Part shown: positions 17,674 to 26,857 of the stretch, piece after piece
How the letters are laid out: each line of letters starts with the position of its first letter
Numbering within the stretch: the first letter of the stretch is position 1
NCBI RefSeq assembly: GCF_021028995.1
Contig: NZ_JAJJZG010000016.1
Span: 18,874-82,873 of the forward strand
Direction of reading: 5' to 3'
DNA from: Halobacterium sp. KA-4
GTDB taxonomy: Archaea > Halobacteriota > Halobacteria > Halobacteriales > Halobacteriaceae
DNA length: 64,000 nt
Notes under the pieces: generated by a model
The model's database searches: none
Told to the model about the DNA's origin: nothing
Seen by the model: the letters and a program-made list of their open reading frames with translations, nothing else
Translations under genes and position numbers: made by a program

Positions 17674-18555
17674 TCTTTCACCGGCACGCTCAACACGTGC
17701 CCTCCACCCAAACCCCGGGGGGTACAAACAAATCCAACCGCAGCATCCCCAGCTTCCCCTTCGGTTGCCGTTCCTAGACCACGCCGGCGTTACCATAGCA
17801 GTCGAAACCTCTGCATCCAGAGAGTCCAGCGGCACCGGTCACACGGCTTGCTCGTGGTGGGGATGTTCTCAGTGGCGAGCTTCGGATTGACGGGACGAGG
17901 GTTGGCGTTCGTCACGTCGCGGCGAGAGTTGTTGAGTCCGGTCAGTCGCCGACGAATAAGGATTTTGGTACTGCCATCCACCGCAGCATCGGCAGCAGCA
18001 CATCAGTCCACCTTGTGTTGTCAGCGGGAATTACATGCTAAATCGCCGGACGGGGTGGTAACAGCAGCACCAGTTACCGACTAAGATAGTGATTGTCGTC
18101 ATAGTAGTGATTGTAGCGGGGGGCGTGAGAAAGACAGGAGGGACCCAACGAACAGGGGGAAGGAAACGAGTGGCCCGCTGAAGATGGACAGCCATCAGTG
18201 GCTGAAGCGCTCTGAAAAGCCGCGGTTTCGGATGGTTTCTGGACTGGCGGTGGCACTGTTAGCAAGGTCTGATTGTCAGGTACTCACTCGTGAATGGGCT
18301 TCAGGGTGGGGTTCTCGGTGGTGCGGTGCAGAGAGTGCGTAGGGGTTTCTCAGTCAGCCGAAGACTAGTTCAACACGGTAGATGTATCCACGCTCGTACT
18401 GATGTGGTTCGGAATGTTTCTGCGATCTTTCGGTTACGTTACTCGGTGATAGGGGAATTTGGGGGTTTTTATACTGGCACCCATCGTAGATCGGCGAGCT
18501 TGGTCGATTCTTGAGGATCTGGTGAGAGATGAGAGTGGACACTTCTTGAGATTAT
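17674..18555. other. 880-bp stretch without recognisable genes
   Basis: Short frames on both strands lack haloarchaeal amino-acid bias and motifs. No tRNA, repeat array or clear hairpin found. It may be decayed sequence leading into the structured units that follow. Confidence 0.4.
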
Positions 18556-18570
18556 TATACGCTGAACAGG

Positions 18571-19056
18571 CGCAATACCACGGCGTTCACGCCGTGGATA
18601 CGCGCCGTCACCTGGGACAGTATCCACGTTCGCCAGCACTCTGAGTTTCAGAATGCTGGCGTTTAAGTGACAGGCAACCCTACTAATAGGTAGGAATCGG
18701 TCGGAACGGAGCGGATTCCGAACCGTCCTTCGGAGGCGGCCTGTCCGCCCTCGTAACAAGGCAGTATCCGAAAGAACAGCCGGTGAACGCCACATTCCAG
18801 AAGAGTGTGGGCGCGTGCCGACTGTTCAAAGCAAACCAGACGATACCCCCAAGTCCGCTGATGCCTGCTGGCGTCCCCGTGGCAAAAACAACACGTCGGG
18901 ACGCCATACACGGTCAAGGATAGGGGTAACGGCCACTTGGCATGGCCAGCAGTCCACCAGTCCGATACCGTGGGCCTACCCGTGCCCGAAAGGGCTGGTA
19001 GTCCGGTGATTGGACTGCACACCTGAAACTCCCACCGCTCGGGATTCCTCCGCGTT
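18571..19056 (+). ncRNA. Structured non-coding unit 1
   Basis: A 486-base unit homologous to 19216-20065. It starts with the hairpin CCACGGC-gttcac-GCCGTGG (18578-18597), then ATCCACG, a stem GCCAGCA...TGCTGGC, and a long-range pair GACAGGC/GCCTGTC (18669-18675 with 18739-18745) enclosing 63 bases with the sub-hairpins CCTAC/GTAGG and GGAA/TTCC. Single-stranded-looking blocks follow: GGCAAAAACAAC (18881), GGATAGG (18918), CTTGGCA (18936) and CTGCACACCTGAAA (19015). It ends in the hairpin CCTCCGCG-ttta-CGCGGAGG and GATGTCAA. No reading frame is conserved between units, but stems and spacings are. Could be a structured RNA, a non-autonomous element, or both. Confidence 0.65.
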
Positions 19057-19461
19057 TACGCGGAGGAGGATGTCAAATTGTCTCAGGCTTGCTGGATGTC
19101 GGTTAGGGTTCGTCCACAGTATTGACGTTGGCACCGCTGTTTCGGTATGTTGTTCGGGGTTTGAACGGCTTAGTCTCCCGGCTATTGCGTCAGGTGATAG
19201 TTATACAGATTCGAGGAGAATACCTGCGGCCTGTAGCCGCAGGCAGGATGAATCCGACAACACGGACACAATCCACGCTTCGATAGCCCGTACTAGATTT
19301 CTAATCTATCCTTTGAAGTGGCAGGCACTCATACTCAAGAGTAGGAATCAGGCTGGAACAGAGTGATTCCGCCTAGTCCTACAATGGCGGCCTGCCCGTC
19401 CCAAGCAATCAAACAATAATCGGAACCAGTCGGGTGAACGGTCGGTTCCTATCTGTCTTCG

Positions 19462-19560
19462 AGGAGAGAATCCCGCCGTTTACGGCGTTGACGACACGCG
19501 TTGGGTCTCGTTCGCACACCAAAACGCTCCGCGTTTTGGGGACGGGCGTGAATCCGACAA
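19462..19560 (+). mobile_element. Solo left-end-like sequence inside unit 2
   Basis: Contains 'GAGAGAATCCCGCCG', a hairpin around TTTACGG and the hairpin CCAAAACGC-tcc-GCGTTTTGG, then 'GGGACGGGCGTGAATCC'. It matches the left end of the tnpB element at 62509-62711 almost base for base apart from the MITE there. No tnpB follows, so it is a relic or a borrowed end. Confidence 0.65.
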
Positions 19561-19941
19561 TTCCTCCACGAATCACGTGCTGACGCCGATACGGCTATTT
19601 ACGTAGCAGCAACTCGGAGCATGACGTACACCGAGGCGGTTCGCCGCCACCTAAATGCACAATATCGGGACTCCGAGACCCAGAACGTTCGAGACACCCT
19701 CTCGAAGGGCTGTGGTGTCTCACCCAGGATAACTCCGAGTCCAGTGAAGTCTGGGGGACTTCCGTGAGGCAAAAACAACCCTGGGAGTCCCGATCTGACC
19801 GAGGATAGGAGTTCCCGGGGCTTGGCACTCCCAGCACTCCCACTCGCTATAGACCGCGAGCATCCCCTCAGATTCGCACTGATTGGATGCTCGGTGGAAC
19901 TGCAAACCTGAAATCTCCAGCACTCAGGATTTCTCCGGCTT

Positions 19942-20049
19942 TAGTAGTTCACAGAAGTTTTGGGTACTCCACGTGCCAGAGATAAGGTGGAGAGGCTTTC
20001 TTCGACTGAGTCTTCATCCCAGTTCACCCAGAAGTTTCGTTGGTCACTA
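19942..20049 (+). mobile_element. 108-bp MITE, copy A
   Basis: Begins TAGTAGTTCACAGAAG and ends TTGGTCACTA, with weak terminal inversion (TAGT...ACTA and GAAGTTTTGGG against CCCAGAAGTTTC). It is 104/108 identical to 62575-62682. It sits exactly in the loop of the terminal CTCCGGC/GCCGGAG hairpin of unit 2. No clear target duplication. Confidence 0.8.
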
Positions 20050-20065
20050 TAGCCGGAGGGAGATG

Positions 20066-20448
20066 TCAATTTGTGCGGTTGTGTGGCTCGCTGAGCATCT
20101 ACTACGCCATTTCATTGGTGTTCGGTGTGTGATCGCTTCCGGCTATCGTTGTCTCTCCCGGCAGCGGCCGCCAGTCGTTTGCAGGGCTATGGGTCCCTCC
20201 TGAGTGGGTGGCCACACTCCATGTTCATAACAGCTATTTTTGCATACAACATCTACTATGTTAGTCGGGGATTGCTGCTGCTGTGTTGCTGCCTGCTTGC
20301 GGTTTCTGGTGGTGCTGGTGCGGTGGAAAATTGGTGCTGCATGGGGTGCTGCTGGTGGTGGTGCGGTCCGAACACTGTCGCTACTGAGTGGGTCCAGCAC
20401 GGGTTGTTCATTCACCTTGGAGACGACGATTGGACCAGCTCAGGGTGG
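20066..20448. other. Gene-poor stretch before the tnpB relic
   Basis: About 380 bases rich in GCTG/TGCTG runs, giving cysteine-rich frames unlike haloarchaeal proteins. Possibly a strongly decayed upstream part of the tnpB relic at 20449; no recognisable motif survives. Confidence 0.4.
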
Positions 20449-20581
20449 GGCGCTCGTTTGGGGTGGGTTCTGTCAGTACGCCCTCAAGTCGGGGGTGATG
20501 ACCGTGAGCGCTACTGAAGTGGCGTCCAACACCCCAGTGTCGGCAGAACGGGAGTCCACCGACAAGCACACCCCTTCAGCC
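20449..20581 (+). pseudogene. Decayed tnpB C-terminus with right end
   Basis: The frame reads '...GGFCQYALKSGVMTVSATE', matching the C-terminal 'QLALKSG' motif of the intact TnpB proteins at 38328 and 41258. It is followed by 'GAACGGGAGTCCACCGACAAG', the right-end motif of those elements. The catalytic region upstream is gone. The right-end hairpin is interrupted by the TIR element at 20582. Confidence 0.65.
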
Positions 20582-20841
20582 CTGTCTCTTACCCGTAAGT
20601 CCGGGGTGCGCTAGAACAGCATTTGGACCGCTCTCGGTAGCGACTTGGAACTGGTAGAGACACACGGGGATACGAAACGCGATCGGCGATCGGCTCCCAG
20701 CCACGGGGGTGTTCAAACTACCCTGGGAACACAACAGGAATCCCGTCCTATACCCGGTGAAACCGTAGAATCATGGATCTCTATCTTTTCTCGACACTGG
20801 GACGGTTCATTCTAGTGACACGAGTTGTGGGTAAGAGACAG
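20582..20841. mobile_element. 260-bp TIR element (MITE) with IS4/IS50-like ends
   Basis: Perfect 13-base terminal inverted repeats CTGTCTCTTACCC. Flanks 20572-20581 and 20842-20851 match at 9 of 10 bases (CTTCAGCC shared), a probable target duplication. The outer ten bases equal the Tn5/IS50 mosaic end, suggesting an IS4-type transposase in trans. No coding capacity. It interrupts a tnpB right-end hairpin. Confidence 0.8.
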
Positions 20842-21000
20842 CGCTTCAGCCGTGGGTCACTGACTTAGTGGGGATTGCGTTATCGACTGTCGGCTTCCTC
20901 CCCGGCCTCAAGGGTCTGGGTATCCGCCTCGACTGCCGATGAAATCGGACACTACTGGCAACACATCCGTCAGTAGTGTACTCGCTGGCGGGGCTGATGG

Positions 21001-22998
21001 TTACGGCGGCTCGTAAGGTGGATACCGCCACTGGCGAAGGTCGTCAATCATGTAGGCGATCCTGTCGCGATCAAGGTCGAACTCGAGCCCGTAGGGATCA
21101 ATCGTTCGCAGCCACGTACAGAGCCGGGGAAAGACTTGGTCAATCTCTAGCGGGTCGGCGTCTGTTGCGACGGTGTACTGATCGAGAAATCGCTCGATGA
21201 CTTCTCGAGTGAACGATGGCGATCGATACCGGGGGTCGTCGTTCGTAACCCACGCTGGCCGGTGGTGATACTCTTGAAATCCGCGGGCTGTTGGCGTTAA
21301 GATGGTTCCATAATACAGCCCGGTTGCGAGAAATGCGGGGGCAATGGGCGTTTGGAGCGGTGCCCAAGACGCTGCGAGGGCGTCTGCCGTTTGGAACTGC
21401 GTGCTGTGGTCGCCGTTGGCGCCACAGATGACAAGCTCGTCATTAACGCGGTGACAGGTCGGAAGCGACGCGACGAGCGCCTCGGGTGTCCATGGCTGTG
21501 TCCAGTGTGCGAGCTGCTCATTACCGCCCCATAACTCGAGGGAGCCGTCAGGCGTTAGCCACCACGTAGGAGCGGCAGCCGACCGTGGGTACACCACAGC
21601 TGCGCCATTGGCTTTGAGCGGCTGTGAGGTTGTGTACAGCCGTACTTTCTTTGGTGTTGTGTCGTGAAATGGGTGGGCTAGCAGAGCGGCGACACGATCG
21701 GCAGTTTCGTCGGTGTCGGCAACGATGTACGCGGTCGTCTTTTCACGGGCAGCGGCGCTTACAAGTGCAATGAGATCACCGGCCCCGAGCGTTTCGTCGG
21801 TGACGACGAGGACTGGCTGTACGCCTTTCTCCCGGACAAGTTCGAACGTGGCAGAGGGGTACCAGCGCGGGTCTTGGAGCGTCCCCCGTGTCTGTAACCA
21901 CGTTATCGCAGCCTGCGTGTGTTCGTTGTCGGCATCAACGTCGAGGGTTTCGATTGGGTCGACCGACGATGCGATTCGGTCATTCGTCGTCCCGGGGACC
22001 GTACCTGGGGCCTCACGAAGGATAGACTCGACACTGTATGTGAACGGCTCCCAGCCAGCGCGTGGTGGCCATTGGTCGCGGTCGTAGTAGGCGGGTGCGT
22101 GAGTAAGAAACACCGGGAGCGTCTCTGCGTCGACGGGGAGCCAGGGATCGACGTCGAGCACGTCGTATTCGCGCAGTTGGGATTGGCTTGGCGTTCGTTC
22201 TCGTAAGGCATCGAACGCCGCAGGGCTGCGTGCGAGTCGCCGGCGGATATCCGGCTGGTGGTCCTCGTCGCGCTCGAGTGCACGAATTTTGTCGGTGTCG
22301 AGATACAACCGCGGGGTCTCGCGGTCGTCACCGATCACGGGCGCGTCTGCTGCGGTATTCCACGTCCCTGTAAGCGGCAACCGCCATGACGACGTGATTG
22401 CGTCATCGGTGAAATACGTCGCCGGATCGATGGTGCCGTCATTGAGTGCGGTGGCATGGTCACTGTCGCTCACCCACTGGCGGTTGGGATCGTAGATTGC
22501 TGCCCGAACTGACACCTCTCGATCGGAGCCAGCGTTCCGGACGAGAATCCGAATGACGTGTGCCAGTCCGTTGTTGATGAGTGTACTGAGATACTGCCGA
22601 AGCGCCGTTCGTGGATGGGAGCGATCTGAATTCCGGGAGGGCTGAGAGTAGGTGATGTCTGCGTCCGGTGTGTTCGGGCCGAGCAGACACGCCGTTAGTG
22701 CGGGTGTCGCTCCTAATTTTGTTGCTTCTACGATCTCAAACCCAATCTGTCGGGGTAACTCTTCTTGGGCGGCCCGGATAAGTGGATAGTTCGCCTTGAG
22801 TGTTCGGTCCCCTGCCGCCAGCAGCAACTCTTGTGACTGTGCGCCGGTATGAATGGTCGCCTCAACGAGATCATCCGGCTGGCGGGTCGCGGTGTACACT
22901 GCTCGGGCGAGATCATCACTCAGTGATGTCTTCCGTCGCTCATCGGGAGTGTCGACGCCCGGCCAGCGAAGTCGAAGGAATGTTTGCTGTAGTGACAT
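21001..22998 (-). CDS. 665-residue protein of unknown function, paralogue of its neighbour
   Basis: Starts at ATG 22998; a TTG two codons earlier is possible. I do not recognise a named family. Visible: N-terminus 'MSLQQTFLRLRWPGV', an acidic alpha/beta first half, 'LPVFLTHAPAYYDRDQWP' near 330, then an alpha/beta region with 'QPVLVVTDETLGAGDLIAL' and 'DTDETADRVAALLAHPF', and 'WWLTPDGSLELWGG' about 150 residues before the end. The same order of motifs occurs in the 754-residue protein encoded 22 bases upstream, so the two are diverged paralogues in one operon. There is no Walker A, zinc finger or transmembrane helix. The C-terminus ends in 'RQWRYPPYEPP'. Confidence 0.8.
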   Translation of the reverse strand: MSLQQTFLRLRWPGVDTPDERRKTSLSDDLARAVYTATRQPDDLVEATIHTGAQSQELLLAAGDRTLKANYPLIRAAQEELPRQIGFEIVEATKLGATPALTACLLGPNTPDADITYSQPSRNSDRSHPRTALRQYLSTLINNGLAHVIRILVRNAGSDREVSVRAAIYDPNRQWVSDSDHATALNDGTIDPATYFTDDAITSSWRLPLTGTWNTAADAPVIGDDRETPRLYLDTDKIRALERDEDHQPDIRRRLARSPAAFDALRERTPSQSQLREYDVLDVDPWLPVDAETLPVFLTHAPAYYDRDQWPPRAGWEPFTYSVESILREAPGTVPGTTNDRIASSVDPIETLDVDADNEHTQAAITWLQTRGTLQDPRWYPSATFELVREKGVQPVLVVTDETLGAGDLIALVSAAAREKTTAYIVADTDETADRVAALLAHPFHDTTPKKVRLYTTSQPLKANGAAVVYPRSAAAPTWWLTPDGSLELWGGNEQLAHWTQPWTPEALVASLPTCHRVNDELVICGANGDHSTQFQTADALAASWAPLQTPIAPAFLATGLYYGTILTPTARGFQEYHHRPAWVTNDDPRYRSPSFTREVIERFLDQYTVATDADPLEIDQVFPRLCTWLRTIDPYGLEFDLDRDRIAYMIDDLRQWRYPPYEPP

Positions 22999-23019
22999 AC
23001 TCAAAGCTGGTGGAAGTGG

Positions 23020-25284
23020 CTATAGTGTGAGGTCAGCGTCAGCGTCGATACCAGCGAGATGTGGCGAGACGAGCCCGCGGGGAAACACCCAGGTGTAGCC
23101 AACAAGTGCTTTCTTCCCCCCGGACATGTCTTTTCGGTCGATCTCATCGGGCAGGCCTTTACTGAACCAGCCCGTGTTCGGGGCGTCTTTACTGGTACAC
23201 CACCGGTAGAGACCCATCATCGCCGTGTGACACTTATTAACGGGGAGTTCTGCGTCGGGAGTCTCGGTGAGGAACGCTTCTGTGATGTCCATCCCGAACT
23301 CCTCGTACCGGTCCATTTTGCCCCCGGCGCGCTCCCACTTCGGTGTGGCGTCGTACTCGACGAACTCACCGGTGTCTTTGCTTTTTGCGCCCGTCTCGTG
23401 CATGATTGTCACGTACTGGAGATAGCTAATATCAATCGGGACGTGTGGCGTTGTGACGCGAGTCCATTCCCGTGTGAACGCGATTTCGTTCTCGTAAGTG
23501 AGCGTCTCACCGTCACGGGTAGTAACGACGTATTTACCGTCTTCTTTCTGTGCAGTCGCACAGCCATGGGTGACCTCGGTGAGATCCGCCTCAGCCGGAC
23601 AGCGAGTGACGACCTCGCCGTCAATGACGTGGACGAGCATGCCATCAGGCGTGAGATACCAGGTTGACTCGGATTTGGCGGTGACGAGCATTTCACCCTC
23701 AACTTCGGGAATCGCGTCTCCCTGAAACGTTCGTACTCCGTACTCTGTCCGTTCACTGTACGTCGCATAGAGGAGTTCGTAGGCGCGGTCAGCAGCCGAT
23801 TCGCTTTTGAATACGAGAATGACGTGGCGGTCCGCAGCTATCGCGCGTTCGACGTTCGTGAGAATGTTCGCTGGCTTGGACTCGTTTTTCCACTCCGGTT
23901 CGACGTTGACCACGTCGCTATCGACCTGTTTTTCGAGGATATTGATGTATCCATTATCCGGATCGAGTTCTTGGTCCGGCAGCGACGCTCCGTCCTGTTC
24001 GACACGGTTGATCTCGTCGCCCCGAGCACGCGCAAATGTCATGAAATCGTCGCCGAGTGTGAGGTGACTGTCACTTCCATCAGTGGGATGTCTGCGTTCG
24101 GCGTCGATGGTTGACTCTGGTGTCTCCCAGTCGGTCCGGACGTCGATGTCGTGTATCTGGCGTGGCGTAAATGTCGGCGCATCTCGAACCGGAGAGTGTC
24201 TCCACGGATCGATCTCGTAGTAGTGTGCGTACCGTTTCGTGAAGTAGCCGATCGTCGCCGGGGGAATCCAGAACCGGCCGTAGTAGCCGTGGTCTTTTGC
24301 CGTTGGCTCCCAGCCAGTTGACCCGTTAAGCAGTCGTGGAAAATCATTATGGCCGAGAATGATCTCTTTCAACTTCTCGACTTTCAGTCGGTGTTGGAGT
24401 TTCGTATCATACCGTTTTCGCATTGCGTCCCTGATGGAGACGGTGTGGACCGTTTGCCCGTTGATCTGCCGGTCATAGTCGATGTGGAGGTAGTCTTCGA
24501 TGTTGATGTCGAAATTCGACGTAAGACCGGTGGATGTAAACGCCCGCCCGAAATCTCCGGGCGCGCCTTCTTTGACGAGTCGGGCGAGTCCGCGATCACC
24601 TTGGTGTGTGTGGTCGCCTGACAGCGTTGCCAGCCGGGAGGTCATATGGAGCTTTCCGTCACCGGGCTCAGTGATGAGCTGGTGAACGAACGGCTCACGC
24701 GCGTGTGTGAGTGCGTCGAAGACTGTTTCCATCGCATCCGGGTCGACTTTGCCAACGCCGGAAACCTCCTCAGTGTCTTCGTTGACTAACCGGCACGTGG
24801 AGGTGGCTCCCCCAGCCGAGATTGGGTCCAGATTGAAGTCACCAACCTCGATATTGTACACATCGGGGAAGGCCGTATTTACTGTCTCGTACGCTACGTT
24901 GAGGATGCTTTCTATAACCTGCTCGTTGAAGTCGGTAATCTCAGGCTGGATTGCGCGGCCATCGACGAAGTGCGGGTTGATATGGAACGCGTGACATGTG
25001 ACCGCCGCAACGTCAATATCCGGACATGGAATCGGCCGCGGATACGTTAGCGCCTCGACTGGCGCCTCAAACTTCTTTTTGAGCTTCGTTATTGATTCCG
25101 CGACTGCATCGCCCGTTTTTTCTGTGAGTTTATTTTTGTAATCCGGGTCCACTGGCGGTGTTGCGTGGACGGCACCGCGTCTAACGTATCCATCATCGTT
25201 TGTGGCGATCCACAAATTGGGGCGCTGTTCGTGTCGTTTAAATTGCTGTTCGACGGTGTCCAGCGAGAACGTTTGCTGGCTCAT
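23020..25284 (-). CDS. 754-residue protein of unknown function, first gene of a two-gene operon
   Basis: Starts at ATG 25284; a GTG five codons earlier is possible. It opens 'MSQQTFSLDTVEQQF', echoing the neighbour's 'MSLQQTF'. Shared landmarks in order: 'IGYFTKRYAHYYEIDPWRH' near 375, a Rossmann-like stretch 'RHVILVFKSESAADRAYELL' near 515, and 'WYLTPDGMLVHVIDG' near 570. Unique parts include 'DFMTFARARGDEINRVE' and the C-terminal 'KKALVGYTWVFPRGL'. No nuclease or ATPase motif is obvious. Two such paralogues together suggest subunits of one complex. The divergent gene at 25526 (wHTH/TM) may share its control region. Confidence 0.8.
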   Translation of the reverse strand: MSQQTFSLDTVEQQFKRHEQRPNLWIATNDDGYVRRGAVHATPPVDPDYKNKLTEKTGDAVAESITKLKKKFEAPVEALTYPRPIPCPDIDVAAVTCHAFHINPHFVDGRAIQPEITDFNEQVIESILNVAYETVNTAFPDVYNIEVGDFNLDPISAGGATSTCRLVNEDTEEVSGVGKVDPDAMETVFDALTHAREPFVHQLITEPGDGKLHMTSRLATLSGDHTHQGDRGLARLVKEGAPGDFGRAFTSTGLTSNFDINIEDYLHIDYDRQINGQTVHTVSIRDAMRKRYDTKLQHRLKVEKLKEIILGHNDFPRLLNGSTGWEPTAKDHGYYGRFWIPPATIGYFTKRYAHYYEIDPWRHSPVRDAPTFTPRQIHDIDVRTDWETPESTIDAERRHPTDGSDSHLTLGDDFMTFARARGDEINRVEQDGASLPDQELDPDNGYINILEKQVDSDVVNVEPEWKNESKPANILTNVERAIAADRHVILVFKSESAADRAYELLYATYSERTEYGVRTFQGDAIPEVEGEMLVTAKSESTWYLTPDGMLVHVIDGEVVTRCPAEADLTEVTHGCATAQKEDGKYVVTTRDGETLTYENEIAFTREWTRVTTPHVPIDISYLQYVTIMHETGAKSKDTGEFVEYDATPKWERAGGKMDRYEEFGMDITEAFLTETPDAELPVNKCHTAMMGLYRWCTSKDAPNTGWFSKGLPDEIDRKDMSGGKKALVGYTWVFPRGLVSPHLAGIDADADLTL

Positions 25285-25525
25285 ACAGACCCCCTCCACT
25301 GCGGCAGGTGGGACGGTAGTCGTGCCGTGGTGTATCTACGACAGGTCTCGTGTTCGCTCATCCTGTACCGATGACTGACGAGGGGGGTATAGAATGAGAT
25401 TTCTCGAATTCGAGACTCGAATCTCCAAAAGAAATATATATGAGGAAGGAGGACCCCTCTCCAAACTATCAATACTAGCATTTTATGAAGAACAGATTAT
25501 AACATTCGATGCAATCGAACTCACC

Positions 25526-26281
25526 ATGAGTGCCGCCACGGAGACGAATCGAGACCAAGAGAACGGTCCTTCGACTGTCAAGGCGATTCAAGATGCGATC
25601 AATACTGATGATCGCATCGGCTCCGATCAGCAACCGATCTCCACAATGAAACCGCGTGCACGAGAAATCATTAAAATCATCGGCACTCGGGGAGACCACC
25701 GCAGTCGGGGGACGGTAGATCAGGAGTCCACGGGAATTAGTGCCCCGGAGTTAGCTGAACGTGAGGAGTTCGGCGTTGGGGTCGACACGCTGCGTAATGA
25801 CCTGCGTACACTCGTCAAGTGTAGCTATCTCAATGCCGATGAGTCTGAACGACCCTACCGGTATACGATCGCTGACTCTTGGATTACTCCAGCCACGACT
25901 GACGCAGTTACCGATGGATCTAGTACCTCTTCGCAGGGCTCGGCTATCGACGAGAGGATATCGACCCACGAAACTGAGTACGCAGAGCCGAGTAAACCAA
26001 TCAAAAACTATCAGCGGGTATCTATGCTGGTATCGGCGGCTCAAGCGAATCTCACACCCATCAAGCACACCGTAGCCTCGATTTTTGGAATCGGTGGATG
26101 CGTGGTAGGGCTGTTTGGGGTACTTCTCTGGGTCAGTGGCCTGTATCTCAGCCCGCATCTTGTTGCTGCTGGCGACTCCAGCATCCAAGCAGGTCTGGCA
26201 CTTCTCTTCGGGTGGTTTTGGATACATTTCGTTGGACTGGTGAATGCTATGTCGGACGATGAGGAAGCCACGCTATCCTGA
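25526..26281 (+). CDS. Winged-helix protein with C-terminal membrane helices
   Basis: 251 residues from ATG 25526; in-frame codons upstream are AT-rich and unconserved. N-terminal 45 residues are disordered and acidic. A winged-helix region follows (about 46-120: 'ISAPELAEREEFGVGVDTLRNDLRTLV...YLNADESERPYRYTI'), then a Ser/Thr linker and two strongly hydrophobic helices (about 185-240). This is a membrane-tethered transcription-regulator layout, also seen in the protein at 28043. Divergent from the 754/665-residue operon, so it could control it; that is inference. Confidence 0.75.
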   Translation: MSAATETNRDQENGPSTVKAIQDAINTDDRIGSDQQPISTMKPRAREIIKIIGTRGDHRSRGTVDQESTGISAPELAEREEFGVGVDTLRNDLRTLVKCSYLNADESERPYRYTIADSWITPATTDAVTDGSSTSSQGSAIDERISTHETEYAEPSKPIKNYQRVSMLVSAAQANLTPIKHTVASIFGIGGCVVGLFGVLLWVSGLYLSPHLVAAGDSSIQAGLALLFGWFWIHFVGLVNAMSDDEEATLS

Positions 26282-26857
26282 TTCACCGAAGAACTCCCGC
26301 TAATCACGGCGAGCGATAACACCCCACAGAATGGGAGTGACAGCGCCGCGGCCCCACCAAACAGAGCTACCCACGGTGAACGCCTCGGGGTCAAGCCCCG
26401 AGGCACTCGGCCTGCTCCGCCTGTAGATGGCGCTCAGAGGGGCTGGGTTGCAACCCACTATTCTGGGAGGGGTTGGTGGTTTGCAGTCTCTGTGCTATCC
26501 GACCGACAATTCTAAGTCATTATCACAGTAATCATTATGTAGAGTATGACATCCTCCGCGCCGTGAACGGCGGAATTCTCTCCTCGAAGAAAGATGGAAC
26601 GAGACAGGCCGGCAAAATCGTGTCCTGCTTCGTCACGCGTTCCTCGTCTTCGTACTCGCGTCTATACGGCGCTCGTTGCGGAAGGCGGCTCCGTGCTACC
26701 ATCAGACGCTGACTACCGCGGCGATGTCGTCTGGGGATCCCATCTGTTCAGTTAATCGAGCAGATTTTGTACTCGATTTTTTAATCCTCCTCCACGTGAA
26801 TGCGGAGGGAGATGTCAAGTGTCGGTAGAACGAGAGTCCACCGACAAGCCCACCCCT
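26282..26857. other. Stretch of solo IS-end hairpins
   Basis: No gene. Holds GCCTCGGGG-tcaag-CCCCGAGGC (26382-26404), the reverse complement of the right-end stem of the tnpB at 38328; a minus-oriented hairpin with 'GGATGTCAT' (26545-26590); a hairpin ending GATGTCAA (26785-26818); and a solo right end 'GAGTCCACCGACAAGCCC' (26829-26876) whose last bases reach into the gene ending at 26858. A graveyard of IS200/IS605-type elements. Confidence 0.6.

Larger units (their letters stand above)
19216..20065 (+). ncRNA. Structured non-coding unit 2 (enlarged by insertions)
   Basis: Paralogue of unit 1. Hairpin CCTGCGGC-ctgta-GCCGCAGG (19223-19243), ATCCACG, and the long-range pair GGCAGGC/GCCTGCC (19320-19326 with 19390-19396), again enclosing exactly 63 bases; its second pair is G-C where unit 1 has A-U. 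GGCAAAAACAAC at 19768, GGATAGG at 19803, CTTGGCA at 19821 and CTGCAAACCTGAAA at 19900 keep the unit 1 spacings (18 and 79 bases exact). The terminal hairpin CTCCGGC/GCCGGAG is split by a 108-bp MITE. About 236 extra bases in the middle include an IS left-end-like hairpin (19462-19560). Confidence 0.65.

Noticed and set aside
18571..20065. Group I or group II self-splicing intron for the structured units
   Set aside because: I could not find a group II domain V hairpin with its AGC triad, a GUGYG-like 5' end, or the group I P7 core, and there is no interrupted exon or intron-encoded protein.
20240..20614. 124-codon Cys/Trp-rich protein
   Set aside because: Composition is unlike haloarchaeal proteins; only its last third matches a TnpB tail, so it is annotated as a relic.
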